Virus record (IMG/VR): IMGVR_UViG_3300010885_005461
Span: 1-45,919 of that record
Length of the DNA: 45,919 nucleotides
DNA from: a virus
Strand: one strand, 5' to 3'
Shown here: one piece after another, positions 4,904 to 10,589 of the stretch
Layout of the letters: the number at the start of each line of letters is the position of its first letter
Position numbering within the stretch: the stretch's first letter is position 1
The notes under the pieces: generated by a model
Database searches by the model: none
What the model was told of the DNA's origin: nothing
Seen by the model: only the letters and a program-made list of their open reading frames with translations
Program-made: the position numbers and the translations under genes

Positions 4904-4932
4904 TTTATATCACATCTGGACTGGATTGTCAA
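4904..4932 (-). promoter_or_regulatory. Promoter TTGACA-17-TATAAA
   Basis: -35 TTGACA at 4927-4932 and -10 TATAAA at 4904-4909, 17 bp apart. The -10 region also reads TATAAATA, an exact match to the T4 late promoter box, so the unit could be read by host polymerase early and by a late sigma factor. The terminator lies about 150 bp downstream. Confidence 0.8.
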
Positions 4933-4950
4933 GATTTTTAAAATTTATTT

Positions 4951-5035
4951 TGGTGCGAGTAGGGGGATTCGAACCCCCAAGCCTTTCGGCGTCGATTTTT
5001 GAGACCGATGAGTATACCAGTTCCACCACACTCGC
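4951..5035 (-). tRNA. tRNA-Leu (CAA)
   Basis: Type II tRNA with long variable arm, anticodon loop CTCAAAA on TCGGT/ATCGA, T-arm GGGGG/CCCCC, GCGAGTG/TACTCGC acceptor stem, A73, encoded CCA. Confidence 0.92.
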
Positions 5036-5038
5036 TTA

Positions 5039-5239
5039 TTACCAAACATCATAATCAGTGATATCAATAAAGATACCTTCTGATTCTGTAGTCCGAACTC
5101 TAGCCTGTGTAGCAGTACCAATACCGTTACCACATTCTTGTTCAATGACAACTCGGTGTGTTCGCTTTAGTCCATTCTTCTCAAGCCAAGCAGCAAGATC
5201 CAAAATTTCACCGATATTCATTTCCATCTTTGTAATCAT
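5039..5239 (-). CDS. Hypothetical protein, 66 residues
   Basis: ATG 5239 has AGGA a few bases upstream. The N-terminal half is a helix (MNIGEILDLAAWLEKNGLKR) and the C-terminal half reads as beta strands with one Cys and a final DITDYDVW. The shape suggests a small helix-sheet protein. No catalytic residues are apparent and no family is recognised. It lies 3 bp from tRNA-Leu and 10 bp from the methyltransferase gene, so it is probably co-transcribed with both. Confidence 0.7.
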   Translation of the reverse strand: MITKMEMNIGEILDLAAWLEKNGLKRTHRVVIEQECGNGIGTATQARVRTTESEGIFIDITDYDVW

Positions 5240-5249
5240 ATCATCCTCA

Positions 5250-6332
5250 TTAGGTTATATTATCGCTAATATACTCTTCATATACCCAACCTCTGCGTAT
5301 CCAAGATATATGCCTACTGATTCGTCTCATGTTAGCTATATCACAAACTCGAAAACCATGTTCACCGAATTGGTGAGGTCCTGTTTCCTGATTGAGAGAT
5401 ATTAGATGTTTACCGTTCTTATTGATCAAGTTCAAATATCTAGTGGCATCATTTATATTCATCTCAATAAAACTGTCTGCATTTATAACTAGATCATATT
5501 CACCTGTAAAGTCTTCCGGTGACATTAGATTAATACCGTTATTTGGATATAGATTCATATCCAAAAAATACTTTTGCACTGTAGATATGGTTGGAAGATC
5601 AACGATAGTTAGGTTTCTATATCCTAATCTATTAAGATAATATGCCAGATGCCCGGCGCCTCCACCAATTTCACATATATTGACATTCTTATCTTTATAC
5701 TTTTCGGATACTGTTAGTGCTAGATATAAAGCAAACATATCACGCTGGCTATACAGCCCATAATCTGTCTGAATACCGAGATTGCCGCCGGCATATTTTG
5801 GAGCCCTAATATCAAACTGATAGTTTTTTGCCAGAATGTCCAGAAAAAACTCAGGTTTTTTGTTCATAATATTAGGAAACAAAATATCTTCTGGATTAAA
5901 ATGTACAATCAATCCAGTTGCCTCTGCAATTGATACTAGTTTATCAAATACACCAAAAACAAAAAGTTTTCTCTCAGCTTCATTGGTTTTGTAGAAATCA
6001 TATAGTATATCACCACCAAAAATTCCTCTTGTCAAAGGAGAATTACATAAATTCTTTAATGTATTATGGAGGGAATCGATGTTTCTATTCAATATATCAT
6101 TAACAAAACTTTCATGACTATTGATTAATGAATTCCAAGTTAAACTTTTGGCTGATCCATTTTTAACATGTTCTTTTGCCATTCGTGTCATAAAATAGTC
6201 ACATAGACCATTCAAGATTGAAGTATCTAACACTTCAATTGTTTGTCCCCATCCTTCGACAATAGGATAAGTATCATTATAGAAATGATTGTTTATCAAG
6301 CAATCACTATATTTCATTTTAAAATCTAACAT
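5250..6332 (-). CDS. SAM-dependent (sugar O-) methyltransferase
   Basis: This 360-residue protein has a class I methyltransferase core in its C-terminal half. Motif I is ICEIGGGAGHLAYYLNRLG (about 219-237), an acidic strand end follows in LTIVDLP, and post-motif YDLVINADSFIEM comes next. The preceding part (NLGIQTDYGLYSQRDMF) and overall length fit the putative sugar O-methyltransferase family found in polysaccharide loci. It would transfer a methyl group from S-adenosylmethionine, most likely to a sugar hydroxyl, in the cytoplasm. It sits alone among tRNAs, 12 kb from the glycan cassette, with more AT-rich coding than its neighbours, suggesting separate acquisition. The substrate is inferred from family resemblance only. 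Confidence 0.75.
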   Translation of the reverse strand: MLDFKMKYSDCLINNHFYNDTYPIVEGWGQTIEVLDTSILNGLCDYFMTRMAKEHVKNGSAKSLTWNSLINSHESFVNDILNRNIDSLHNTLKNLCNSPLTRGIFGGDILYDFYKTNEAERKLFVFGVFDKLVSIAEATGLIVHFNPEDILFPNIMNKKPEFFLDILAKNYQFDIRAPKYAGGNLGIQTDYGLYSQRDMFALYLALTVSEKYKDKNVNICEIGGGAGHLAYYLNRLGYRNLTIVDLPTISTVQKYFLDMNLYPNNGINLMSPEDFTGEYDLVINADSFIEMNINDATRYLNLINKNGKHLISLNQETGPHQFGEHGFRVCDIANMRRISRHISWIRRGWVYEEYISDNIT

Positions 6333-6357
6333 TCAAACGCACCGTTTTAATATTAAT

Positions 6358-6449
6358 TGGTCAGCGTGCTAGGATTCGAACCCAGTCGAGAACACCAATC
6401 TAGTGCTAAAGCGAGTATAAGCCGCTCTTGCGTACCAACGCCCAAGCCG
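6358..6449 (-). tRNA. Type II tRNA with TAT anticodon
   Basis: Cloverleaf with GCG/CGC D-stem, anticodon arm AGCGG/TCGCT carrying loop CTTATAC (anticodon TAT), a long variable arm (AGCAC/GTGTT), T-arm CTGGG/CCTAG with TTCGAAT, A73 and encoded CCA. The acceptor stem CGGCTTG/CACGCTG has one mismatch. TAT would read AUA (Ile), which bacteria normally decode with a modified CAT tRNA. A long variable arm with A73 is instead typical of leucine tRNAs. Confidence 0.75.
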
Positions 6450-6566
6450 TTATTTTTTAACTGTAGATTGCTTTAATCCACATGTCCATTTAGGACAATT
6501 CAATATTGCTTCAATGTGAGTATTCTTTTTGAATCTCTTTTTACACAGAGAACATTTGATTTTCAT
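6450..6566 (-). CDS. 38-residue zinc-ribbon protein
   Basis: A short frame from ATG 6566 with GGAG 6-7 nt upstream. It carries CSLC at residues 5-8 and CPKWTC at 24-29, two Cys pairs that would form a single zinc ribbon, flanked by Lys/Arg-rich stretches (KKRFKKNTH; QSTVKK). Nucleic-acid binding is plausible. It fills the gap between two tRNA genes, its TAA stop directly abutting the upstream-listed tRNA, and the whole tract is presumably one processed transcript. Confidence 0.7.
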   Translation of the reverse strand: MKIKCSLCKKRFKKNTHIEAILNCPKWTCGLKQSTVKK

Positions 6567-6578
6567 GTTAACTCCGAT

Positions 6579-6654
6579 TGGTGCGCCCACCAGGATTCGA
6601 ACCCGGAACCAGACGGTTATGAGCCGTCAGCTCTAACCATTGAGCTATGGGCGC
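6579..6654 (-). tRNA. tRNA-Met or tRNA-Ile2 (CAT), third copy
   Basis: Anticodon loop CTCATAA on GACGG/CCGTC, perfect GCGCCCA/TGGGCGC acceptor stem, T-loop TTCGAAT, A73, encoded CCA. The body resembles both elongator Met and lysidine-dependent Ile2 tRNAs. Confidence 0.9.
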
Positions 6655-6660
6655 TTCAAC

Positions 6661-6861
6661 TCAATTAATTTTTTTAATACCATTGACATAGTTTTCAGCA
6701 GCCTCTTCGTGATATCGAAGTGTATGGAATGCATAAGATTCTGTAACAATCTTTTTTCCATCCTTATAGAAATCAATCTCGTAAGATGATGAAGCTTTAT
6801 CTTGTTTCAAAACAGCTTTAAGTTTTCCGTCGTTTGACTTAAATTCGTCAATCTTTTCCAT
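6661..6861 (-). CDS. Hypothetical protein, 66 residues
   Basis: ATG 6861 follows AAGGAAGATAAA. The product is highly charged, with alternating strands (KLKAVLKQDKASSSYEIDFY, KDGKKIVTESYAF) and a C-terminal helix (YHEEAAENYVNGIKKI). This looks like a small beta-sheet protein with one helix. No known motif is present. It lies between tRNA-Met/Ile2 and tRNA-Leu with short spacers. Confidence 0.75.
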   Translation of the reverse strand: MEKIDEFKSNDGKLKAVLKQDKASSSYEIDFYKDGKKIVTESYAFHTLRYHEEAAENYVNGIKKIN

Positions 6862-6877
6862 TTTATCTTCCTTAAAT

Positions 6878-6960
6878 TGGTGTCCCCTGCCAGACTCGAA
6901 CTGGCACTCCGAAGAAACAGATTTTAAGTCTGTCGTGGCTACCTATTACACCAAGGGGAC
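6878..6960 (-). tRNA. tRNA-Leu (TAA)
   Basis: Type II tRNA, anticodon loop CTTAAAA on CAGA/TCTG, T-arm TGCCA/TGGCA with TTCGAGT loop, perfect GTCCCCT/AGGGGAC acceptor stem, A73, encoded CCA. Confidence 0.92.
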
Positions 6961-6967
6961 GTTATTT

Positions 6968-7240
6968 TTATTCCTTCGGTGCGCCACCGAACATAAAGCC
7001 TTTGCGAGGATCACCCCATAAAGTTTCGGCTCGCACACGCACATATGGTCGCTTAGTATCGGCTGTATTTTCATTCAGCACAGTAATCCAAGGATTACGG
7101 CCCTTGAGCCAAGCCTTCTGCTTAATTGTCCACTTTTCAATAGCGGTTCGCTCATTGCGAACGGACTTAGCCAACGATTTAGAAATAGCCTGTCGCTCAC
7201 CCTTAGAAGTGTACTTGGTCTTGGTCTTTGGTGCAGACAT
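6968..7240 (-). CDS. Basic hypothetical protein, 90 residues
   Basis: ATG 7240 follows AAGGAAC. The N-terminal 45 residues are Lys/Ser/Thr/Arg-rich (KTKTKYTSKGERQAISKSLA...) with a predicted helix ending in WTIKQKAWLKGRNPW. The C-terminal half, with PYVRVRAETLWGDPRKG, looks like a small folded module. Positive charge suggests RNA or DNA binding, perhaps ribosome-associated, but no family is recognised. Neighbours are tRNA-Leu and tRNA-Arg. Confidence 0.75.
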   Translation of the reverse strand: MSAPKTKTKYTSKGERQAISKSLAKSVRNERTAIEKWTIKQKAWLKGRNPWITVLNENTADTKRPYVRVRAETLWGDPRKGFMFGGAPKE

Positions 7241-7270
7241 TATATAGTTCCTTTTGTTTCAATATTAAAA

Positions 7271-7347
7271 TGGCGGTCCCGGAAGGATTCGAACCCTCAA
7301 CATTCCGATTAGAAGTCGGACGCTCTGTCCAGTTGAACTACGGAACC
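7271..7347 (-). tRNA. tRNA-Arg (TCT)
   Basis: Anticodon loop CTTCTAA on CCGA/TCGG, T-arm GAGGG/CCTTC, GGTTCCG/CGGGACC acceptor stem, G73, encoded CCA. Two CATAAATA late-box-like sequences lie just upstream (about 7348-7376). Confidence 0.9.
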
Positions 7348-7367
7348 ATTTATTTATGAGTATCTAT

Positions 7368-7556
7368 TTATGCTACATCCTCAAGGATATAACCTTCAAT
7401 ATAACATCCATCAAGAAACTTGTGACCCACAAAATGAGCATCATCCGAGTTGCGGTAGAACTGTTCCCAGACACAATCATCTTCTTCAAAGCAGTATAGC
7501 ATGAAGCCGATCTTGTTGTCAAGGATATAAAAGTCTACATCATAAGAACGTACCAT
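7368..7556 (-). CDS. Acidic hypothetical protein, 62 residues
   Basis: ATG 7556 is chosen over GTG 7559 because it shares the TGATG overlap with the stop of the upstream gene; AAGGTGAT lies upstream. The product is acidic and rich in aromatic residues (YDVDFYILDNKIGFMLYCFE, DDCVWEQFYRN) and looks like a single small beta-sheet domain. Two Cys are present but not as a pair. Translational coupling with 7556-7714 supports expression. No family is recognised. Confidence 0.7.
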   Translation of the reverse strand: MVRSYDVDFYILDNKIGFMLYCFEEDDCVWEQFYRNSDDAHFVGHKFLDGCYIEGYILEDVA

Positions 7557-7714
7557 CACATATCACCTTTTAGATACATTTCAAGAACTTTAGCAAGATT
7601 GATCAACTGGTCCGAAGTACAGCCTCGACCAGAGTTAGATCGTGAAGCAGCCTCTAAGGCCGCCTTACGAATATCCAACTTTACTTCCCAAGTGGGATCA
7701 TAAGCTTTATACAT
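7556..7714 (-). CDS. Hypothetical protein, 52 residues
   Basis: From ATG 7714, overlapping the stop of the upstream frame as TAATG and ending with a TGATG overlap into the next gene. The product (MYKAYDPTWEVKLDIRKAAL, then EAASRSNSGRGCTSDQLINL) reads as two helices around a glycine-rich turn with one Cys. No motif is recognised. The stop/start overlaps on both sides place it inside a coupled operon. Confidence 0.65.
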   Translation of the reverse strand: MYKAYDPTWEVKLDIRKAALEAASRSNSGRGCTSDQLINLAKVLEMYLKGDM

Positions 7715-7941
7715 TATGCGACCTCACGTAGCTTAATTCCAGTGACCCGTTCAAATGCGATAACAGAAACGGGGTACTGAGGATTGCCAGTGTATAAACG
7801 AAAAGTATCTTTATGGTCATGTCGCTCACTTTTGATTACCCTTCCAGACTTAATGGATACACTGTGCCGTGCGCCATACTTATATTATGTACGAACATGC
7901 ACTAGATCACCGACTTGAATATTCCGTTGCTTTGTCATCAT
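7714..7941 (-). pseudogene. KOW/SH3-like gene interrupted by an in-frame TAA
   Basis: Starting at ATG 7941 (or 7938) the frame reads MMTKQRNIQVGDLVHVRT, meets TAA at 7885-7887, and continues in the same frame for 56 more codons (YKYGARHSVSIKSGRVIKSE, then FRLYTGNPQYPVSVIAFERV) to a TAA overlapping the next ATG as TAATG. Both halves look like one small beta-barrel with a GDLVHV strand and an SGRVI strand. One nonsense change has split an otherwise intact gene, unless the stop is suppressed or is a sequencing error. The -10 of its promoter places +1 on the start codon. Confidence 0.65.
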
Positions 7942-7947
7942 GTTTAT

Positions 7948-7976
7948 ATATTAGCACTATCCAGCAGAATTGTCAA
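7948..7976 (-). promoter_or_regulatory. Promoter TTGACA-17-TAATAT, leaderless arrangement
   Basis: -35 TTGACA (7971-7976) and -10 TAATAT (7948-7953) are 17 bp apart, with the -35 inside the 3' end of the metallopeptidase gene. The predicted start falls at about 7941, on the ATG of the interrupted gene, so the message would have no leader. Confidence 0.8.
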
Positions 7977-8478
7977 GCTTCTTGAAACGCATCAACTTGC
8001 CGCCAATATAAAGTTTTCCATTCTTGAACTTGACCTTTTCCGACTTCAACATCACCTGATAGAACAGATAAAGAGACCGATCACGCCCATAGGCTTCAAT
8101 CTCCCAAGGCCAATTAAGGTAATCTTCCATTGAATTAGTCAGCTTGAAAGTTTTTCCCTGCCACTTAGCAGTGATCAACTCACTGGACAATTCACCACGG
8201 GCATACTGCTTCACATGCACCATCTCATGTGCGAGGCACTGGAGCAGCTTATCAGGCTGCATGTTTGGTCGCATACCAATCTCAAATGAGCGAGGTCGCC
8301 GTTCAGCATCAACAGGATTGCAGACGCCTTCAAGATTGCCTAAATCTTCAAATCGAATCTCAATATCAAGATTCTTGGCAAGCTTTTCGCCCATCACATA
8401 GTTGGCAAAGAATGCGGTAGCGAACTTGATTTCCGCCTTACACATATGCTCGGCCTTACCCTTAATATCAATATTCAT
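7957..8478 (-). CDS. SprT-like zinc metallopeptidase
   Basis: The 173-residue product has a zincin motif at residues 84-88 (HEMVH, within CLAHEMVHVKQYARGEL) and Glu126/128 in WPWEIEAYGRD as likely third zinc ligand, the layout of SprT-like and related single-domain metallopeptidases. There is no signal peptide, so it should act in the cytoplasm. SprT/Spartan relatives cleave DNA-bound proteins, but whether this enzyme does so is inference. ATG 8478 overlaps the stop of the upstream gene as TAATG. The gene belongs to the coupled operon at 7368-9485. Confidence 0.8.
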   Translation of the reverse strand: MNIDIKGKAEHMCKAEIKFATAFFANYVMGEKLAKNLDIEIRFEDLGNLEGVCNPVDAERRPRSFEIGMRPNMQPDKLLQCLAHEMVHVKQYARGELSSELITAKWQGKTFKLTNSMEDYLNWPWEIEAYGRDRSLYLFYQVMLKSEKVKFKNGKLYIGGKLMRFKKLDNSAG

Positions 8479-8741
8479 TATGATTCCTTTGCCTTGATCA
8501 TTGCCATAAAGTCGGCGACCTCGTCGGCCTTAACCCAACCCTTGACTTTATCGCCATTGGTACTAAACTCATACCAAGCGCCATTCTCGTCCCAAGCGGC
8601 AATCTCGGCATCTTCACTCATGCCGTGATGATCACGATCCGAGATATAGTTGCCCTTGCCGAATTGAACCGAGACAGTCCAACCGTTTGCGAAGGTCATG
8701 TGAAAGCCGTTCATATACTCGGTCTTGTCGGTGCTAAACAT
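8478..8741 (-). CDS. Hypothetical protein, 87 residues
   Basis: ATG 8741 is chosen because it overlaps the stop of the upstream gene as TAATG; the longer in-frame extension would overlap that gene. The product has a recognisable phage-protein look: a short polar start, then NGFHMTFANGWTVSVQFGKG, a Ser/Asp/His turn, an AAWDENGAWYEF strand and a C-terminal helix. Probably a small beta-rich fold with a functional role unknown. No catalytic motif. Confidence 0.75.
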   Translation of the reverse strand: MFSTDKTEYMNGFHMTFANGWTVSVQFGKGNYISDRDHHGMSEDAEIAAWDENGAWYEFSTNGDKVKGWVKADEVADFMAMIKAKES

Positions 8742-8881
8742 TATTCCAACTCTCCATTCATATACATTGCATAGAAGCCCCAAGCCATGAAGCCGAAGCC
8801 GATGGTACCCATCACAATCTGTAAGCCAAGACCAGTCGTGGCCGAAGCGCCCAGAACCATACCGAGTAGAAAGCGAAACAT
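8741..8881 (-). CDS. Small hydrophobic membrane protein, 46 residues
   Basis: From ATG 8881 to a TAA that overlaps the next start (TAATG). Residues 2-43 are almost entirely hydrophobic and glycine-rich (FRFLLGMVLGASATTGLG, then MGTIGFGFMAWGFYAMYM), long enough for two short membrane helices or one long helical hairpin, ending NGELE. An inner-membrane location is inferred. No family is recognised. Coupling overlaps at both ends support translation. Confidence 0.7.
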   Translation of the reverse strand: MFRFLLGMVLGASATTGLGLQIVMGTIGFGFMAWGFYAMYMNGELE

Positions 8882-9039
8882 TATGTTGATTCCTTCAATA
8901 ACTTCACAATCTTTCGTGCCAAATTATAGTTGTAGGCGCAAGCAACTTTAGTCCAACCATAACCATCACGATACATGATATGAAACTCGGGAAATCCGAG
9001 AACTTTATCGGACATATTGACCAGTTTATATCTAAGCAT
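8881..9039 (-). CDS. Hypothetical protein, 52 residues
   Basis: ATG 9039 overlaps the stop of the upstream gene as TAATG, and its own stop overlaps the next ATG the same way; a longer in-frame start would run into the upstream gene. The product has a strand-rich middle (GFPEFHIMYRDGYGWTKVAC) and a basic C-terminal helix (YNLARKIVKLLKE). No family is recognised. Confidence 0.65.
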   Translation of the reverse strand: MLRYKLVNMSDKVLGFPEFHIMYRDGYGWTKVACAYNYNLARKIVKLLKEST

Positions 9040-9485
9040 TAGAGCCAACCTTCCTGATAGTGACAAGCCACATAATCGATGGCTTCGGGCTGTTCTGCCA
9101 GCCAAGCAGCATGTTCTGCTTCCTGTTCAGCACGATATGCCGCTTCCTGAATCTCCCACTGAGCGTCATACTCAGCCTGAGATTCCATGTAGTGGTAGAG
9201 GCGATCAGTTTCCTCGACCAACTCTTCATACGACCACGTAGACGTATCAACACCATGCGGGCGGAACCCACAAGCATCCTTGTGAAGATCCGAGTATTGA
9301 GTCTCCATCTCATATCGCCAGAAGTCAAGCACGGTCAGCACACCAATCTCAGCCCAGTGGGCCAAGTCTTCAGTGTACGTACCAGCCCAGCGGCCGGGCA
9401 CTTCAGCAACCCACGCTTCAGTAGCAGCGTTGCGCTCACGGAGGTACTGGGCGAGGGTCTTGATCGTGTCAGTATCGTTTGTCAT
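9039..9485 (-). CDS. Acidic helical hypothetical protein, 148 residues
   Basis: ATG 9485 sits at the predicted transcription start of palindrome-type promoter B, so translation would be leaderless; an upstream in-frame extension lacks support. The product is rich in Trp, Tyr, Glu and Ala, with long helices (TIKTLAQYLRERNAATEAWV, EEIVEETDRLYHYMES-like region, and EIQEAAYRAEQEAEHAAWL). It is probably an all-helical early protein. No enzyme motif is recognised. It heads the TAATG-coupled operon that runs down to 7368. Confidence 0.75.
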   Translation of the reverse strand: MTNDTDTIKTLAQYLRERNAATEAWVAEVPGRWAGTYTEDLAHWAEIGVLTVLDFWRYEMETQYSDLHKDACGFRPHGVDTSTWSYEELVEETDRLYHYMESQAEYDAQWEIQEAAYRAEQEAEHAAWLAEQPEAIDYVACHYQEGWL

Positions 9486-9491
9486 ATACTG

Positions 9492-9546
9492 GATATAGTG
9501 ATGCAACCATCGAATTACAATGCCGGATATCGCATACCTGCTATGC
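9492..9546 (-). promoter_or_regulatory. Palindrome-type promoter B
   Basis: GCATA-N5-TATGC palindrome (9532-9546), 11-bp gap, -35 TTGTAA (9515-9520), 17-bp spacer, -10 TATATC (9492-9497). Spacing is identical to promoters at 4653 and 41382. The start point coincides with ATG 9485. Confidence 0.8.
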
Positions 9547-9559
9547 ATCTGGAGCATGA

Positions 9560-9604
9560 GCTAAACCATTGATTTCATTAGGAAGCTAAGCCATTGATAT
9601 CATT
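9560..9604. repeat. Two 20-bp direct repeats upstream of promoter B
   Basis: GCTAARCCATTGATWTCATT occurs at 9560-9579 and 9585-9604, matching at 18 of 20 positions with a 25-bp period. The pair lies between a terminator and promoter B, suggesting a binding site array for a regulator. Confidence 0.55.
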
Positions 9605-9628
9605 GACTTTTGTTTGGACGCAAAAGGA

Positions 9629-9656
9629 AGCGCCTGGAAGAGATGTTCCAGGCGCT
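9629..9656 (-). terminator. Terminator hairpin below the 9712-10589 genes
   Basis: Perfect 11-bp stem AGCGCCTGGAA/TTCCAGGCGCT with a 6-nt loop, followed on the minus strand by TCCTTTT. It closes the helicase-downstream transcript before promoter B. Confidence 0.75.
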
Positions 9657-9711
9657 ACACAATGATACATGACACTCCGTCGGACGCTCTCCAACGCTCT
9701 CCTATTGAATC

Positions 9712-9951
9712 TTATTCTGAGAGAAAAGATTTAAACTCCTGATTAACGTCAGATTGCATTACAACTTCCTGTAGAATAAATGATGGAGTCCAACCGTCAA
9801 AGGCGCCGCCTTTATTTAAAAATTTACAATACTCTTCCGATTCATCTTCAAATTCATATGCTTTAATCAATTGACGAGATGATGTTTCAATTACGCACCA
9901 GATAAAATCGAAATCTTCGGTCTTGAGCGGTACGATATGATAGTTATTCAT
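9712..9951 (-). CDS. Hypothetical protein, 79 residues
   Basis: ATG 9951 follows AAGGAAAAGAAAA; the longer in-frame start would run through the upstream gene. The product starts NNYHIVPLKTEDFDFIWCVI, continues with a short helix and an acidic stretch, then GGAFDGWTPSFILQEVVM and a helical tail. Mixed alpha/beta composition, acidic overall. No family is recognised. Last gene before the terminator at 9629. Confidence 0.7.
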   Translation of the reverse strand: MNNYHIVPLKTEDFDFIWCVIETSSRQLIKAYEFEDESEEYCKFLNKGGAFDGWTPSFILQEVVMQSDVNQEFKSFLSE

Positions 9952-10183
9952 TTTTCTTTTCCTTGTTACAAGTGCAAGCTTGGTATTCCATACAAGTTTC
10001 ATCTATCGGCAAATAATCCCAATCTGGACAATAATGTCCAAAATCTCCTGTCAAAGCTTTATCATGCCATCTGAAACAATCTTTCACCCAAATCTTTAAG
10101 AAATCTTCTTCGGTTAATTTAGAAGGATCAGATATGTCTATATCTTCAAATTTTTGTCTTAGTTCTATCTTATCGTTTGACAT
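9944..10183 (-). CDS. Cys/Trp-rich hypothetical protein, 79 residues
   Basis: ATG 10183 overlaps the 3' end of the gene at 10170 by 14 bp, and its own 3' end overlaps the next gene. It is acidic at the N-terminus, with WVKDCFRWHD, GHYCPDWDYLP, and a C-terminal CMEYQACTCNK cluster. Five Cys and two His could bind a metal, but the spacing matches no family I recognise. Confidence 0.7.
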   Translation of the reverse strand: MSNDKIELRQKFEDIDISDPSKLTEEDFLKIWVKDCFRWHDKALTGDFGHYCPDWDYLPIDETCMEYQACTCNKEKKNE

Positions 10184-10589
10184 AGGGTTCTTTCCATACG
10201 TTGAGTTTACCTTTGACGATTGTTTGATATCTTGCCGTATCTTTATATGTGTCGAACAGAATCATATCATTTTGTACTATCTCATACAAAATTTTATCTA
10301 TCACATATTTTTTGGCATGTATCATTTGTTCACTTGTTTGCAAGGCAGACATATCCCAACCATAACCATCTACTATATGTTGACCATGAACAGATATAAT
10401 ATCTTTTATTCCGATATATATCTTTAGCGGCTCTTGCGGTTTAAAATGATTTACAAGAGGAGCATCAGTATCAATACCTTTGTGCTTAAGATACTTCTTA
10501 CAAAGGTCTATGATCTTACTCTCACTGTCTGCTTTTTCGGCAAACATCTTGAACTTTTTTATCTCAATGTCAACATCTTCCACTATCAT
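10170..10589 (-). CDS. Hypothetical protein, 139 residues
   Basis: ATG 10589 overlaps the helicase stop as ATGA, so it is translationally coupled to gp41. The product begins with an acidic helix (EDVDIEIKKFKMFAEKADSE), then a basic segment, KIYIGIKDIISVHGQHIVDG, and a helix-rich remainder ending KLNVWKEPYVKR. No catalytic motif is visible. Position after gp41 suggests a role in replication, but this is inference from context. Confidence 0.7.
   Translation of the reverse strand: MIVEDVDIEIKKFKMFAEKADSESKIIDLCKKYLKHKGIDTDAPLVNHFKPQEPLKIYIGIKDIISVHGQHIVDGYGWDMSALQTSEQMIHAKKYVIDKILYEIVQNDMILFDTYKDTARYQTIVKGKLNVWKEPYVKR

Noticed and set aside
7260-7376. CATAAATA boxes at 7348-7376 as late promoters of tRNA-Arg
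   Set aside because: They match 7 of 8 to the late box but lie in an AT-rich interval that also contains the TAA stop of the upstream gene; evidence is too weak for a feature.
9060-9572. Plus-strand frame of 170 codons opposite 9039-9485
   Set aside because: Antisense to the coupled minus-strand gene; no ribosome site and no protein-like pattern; it would overlap promoter B.
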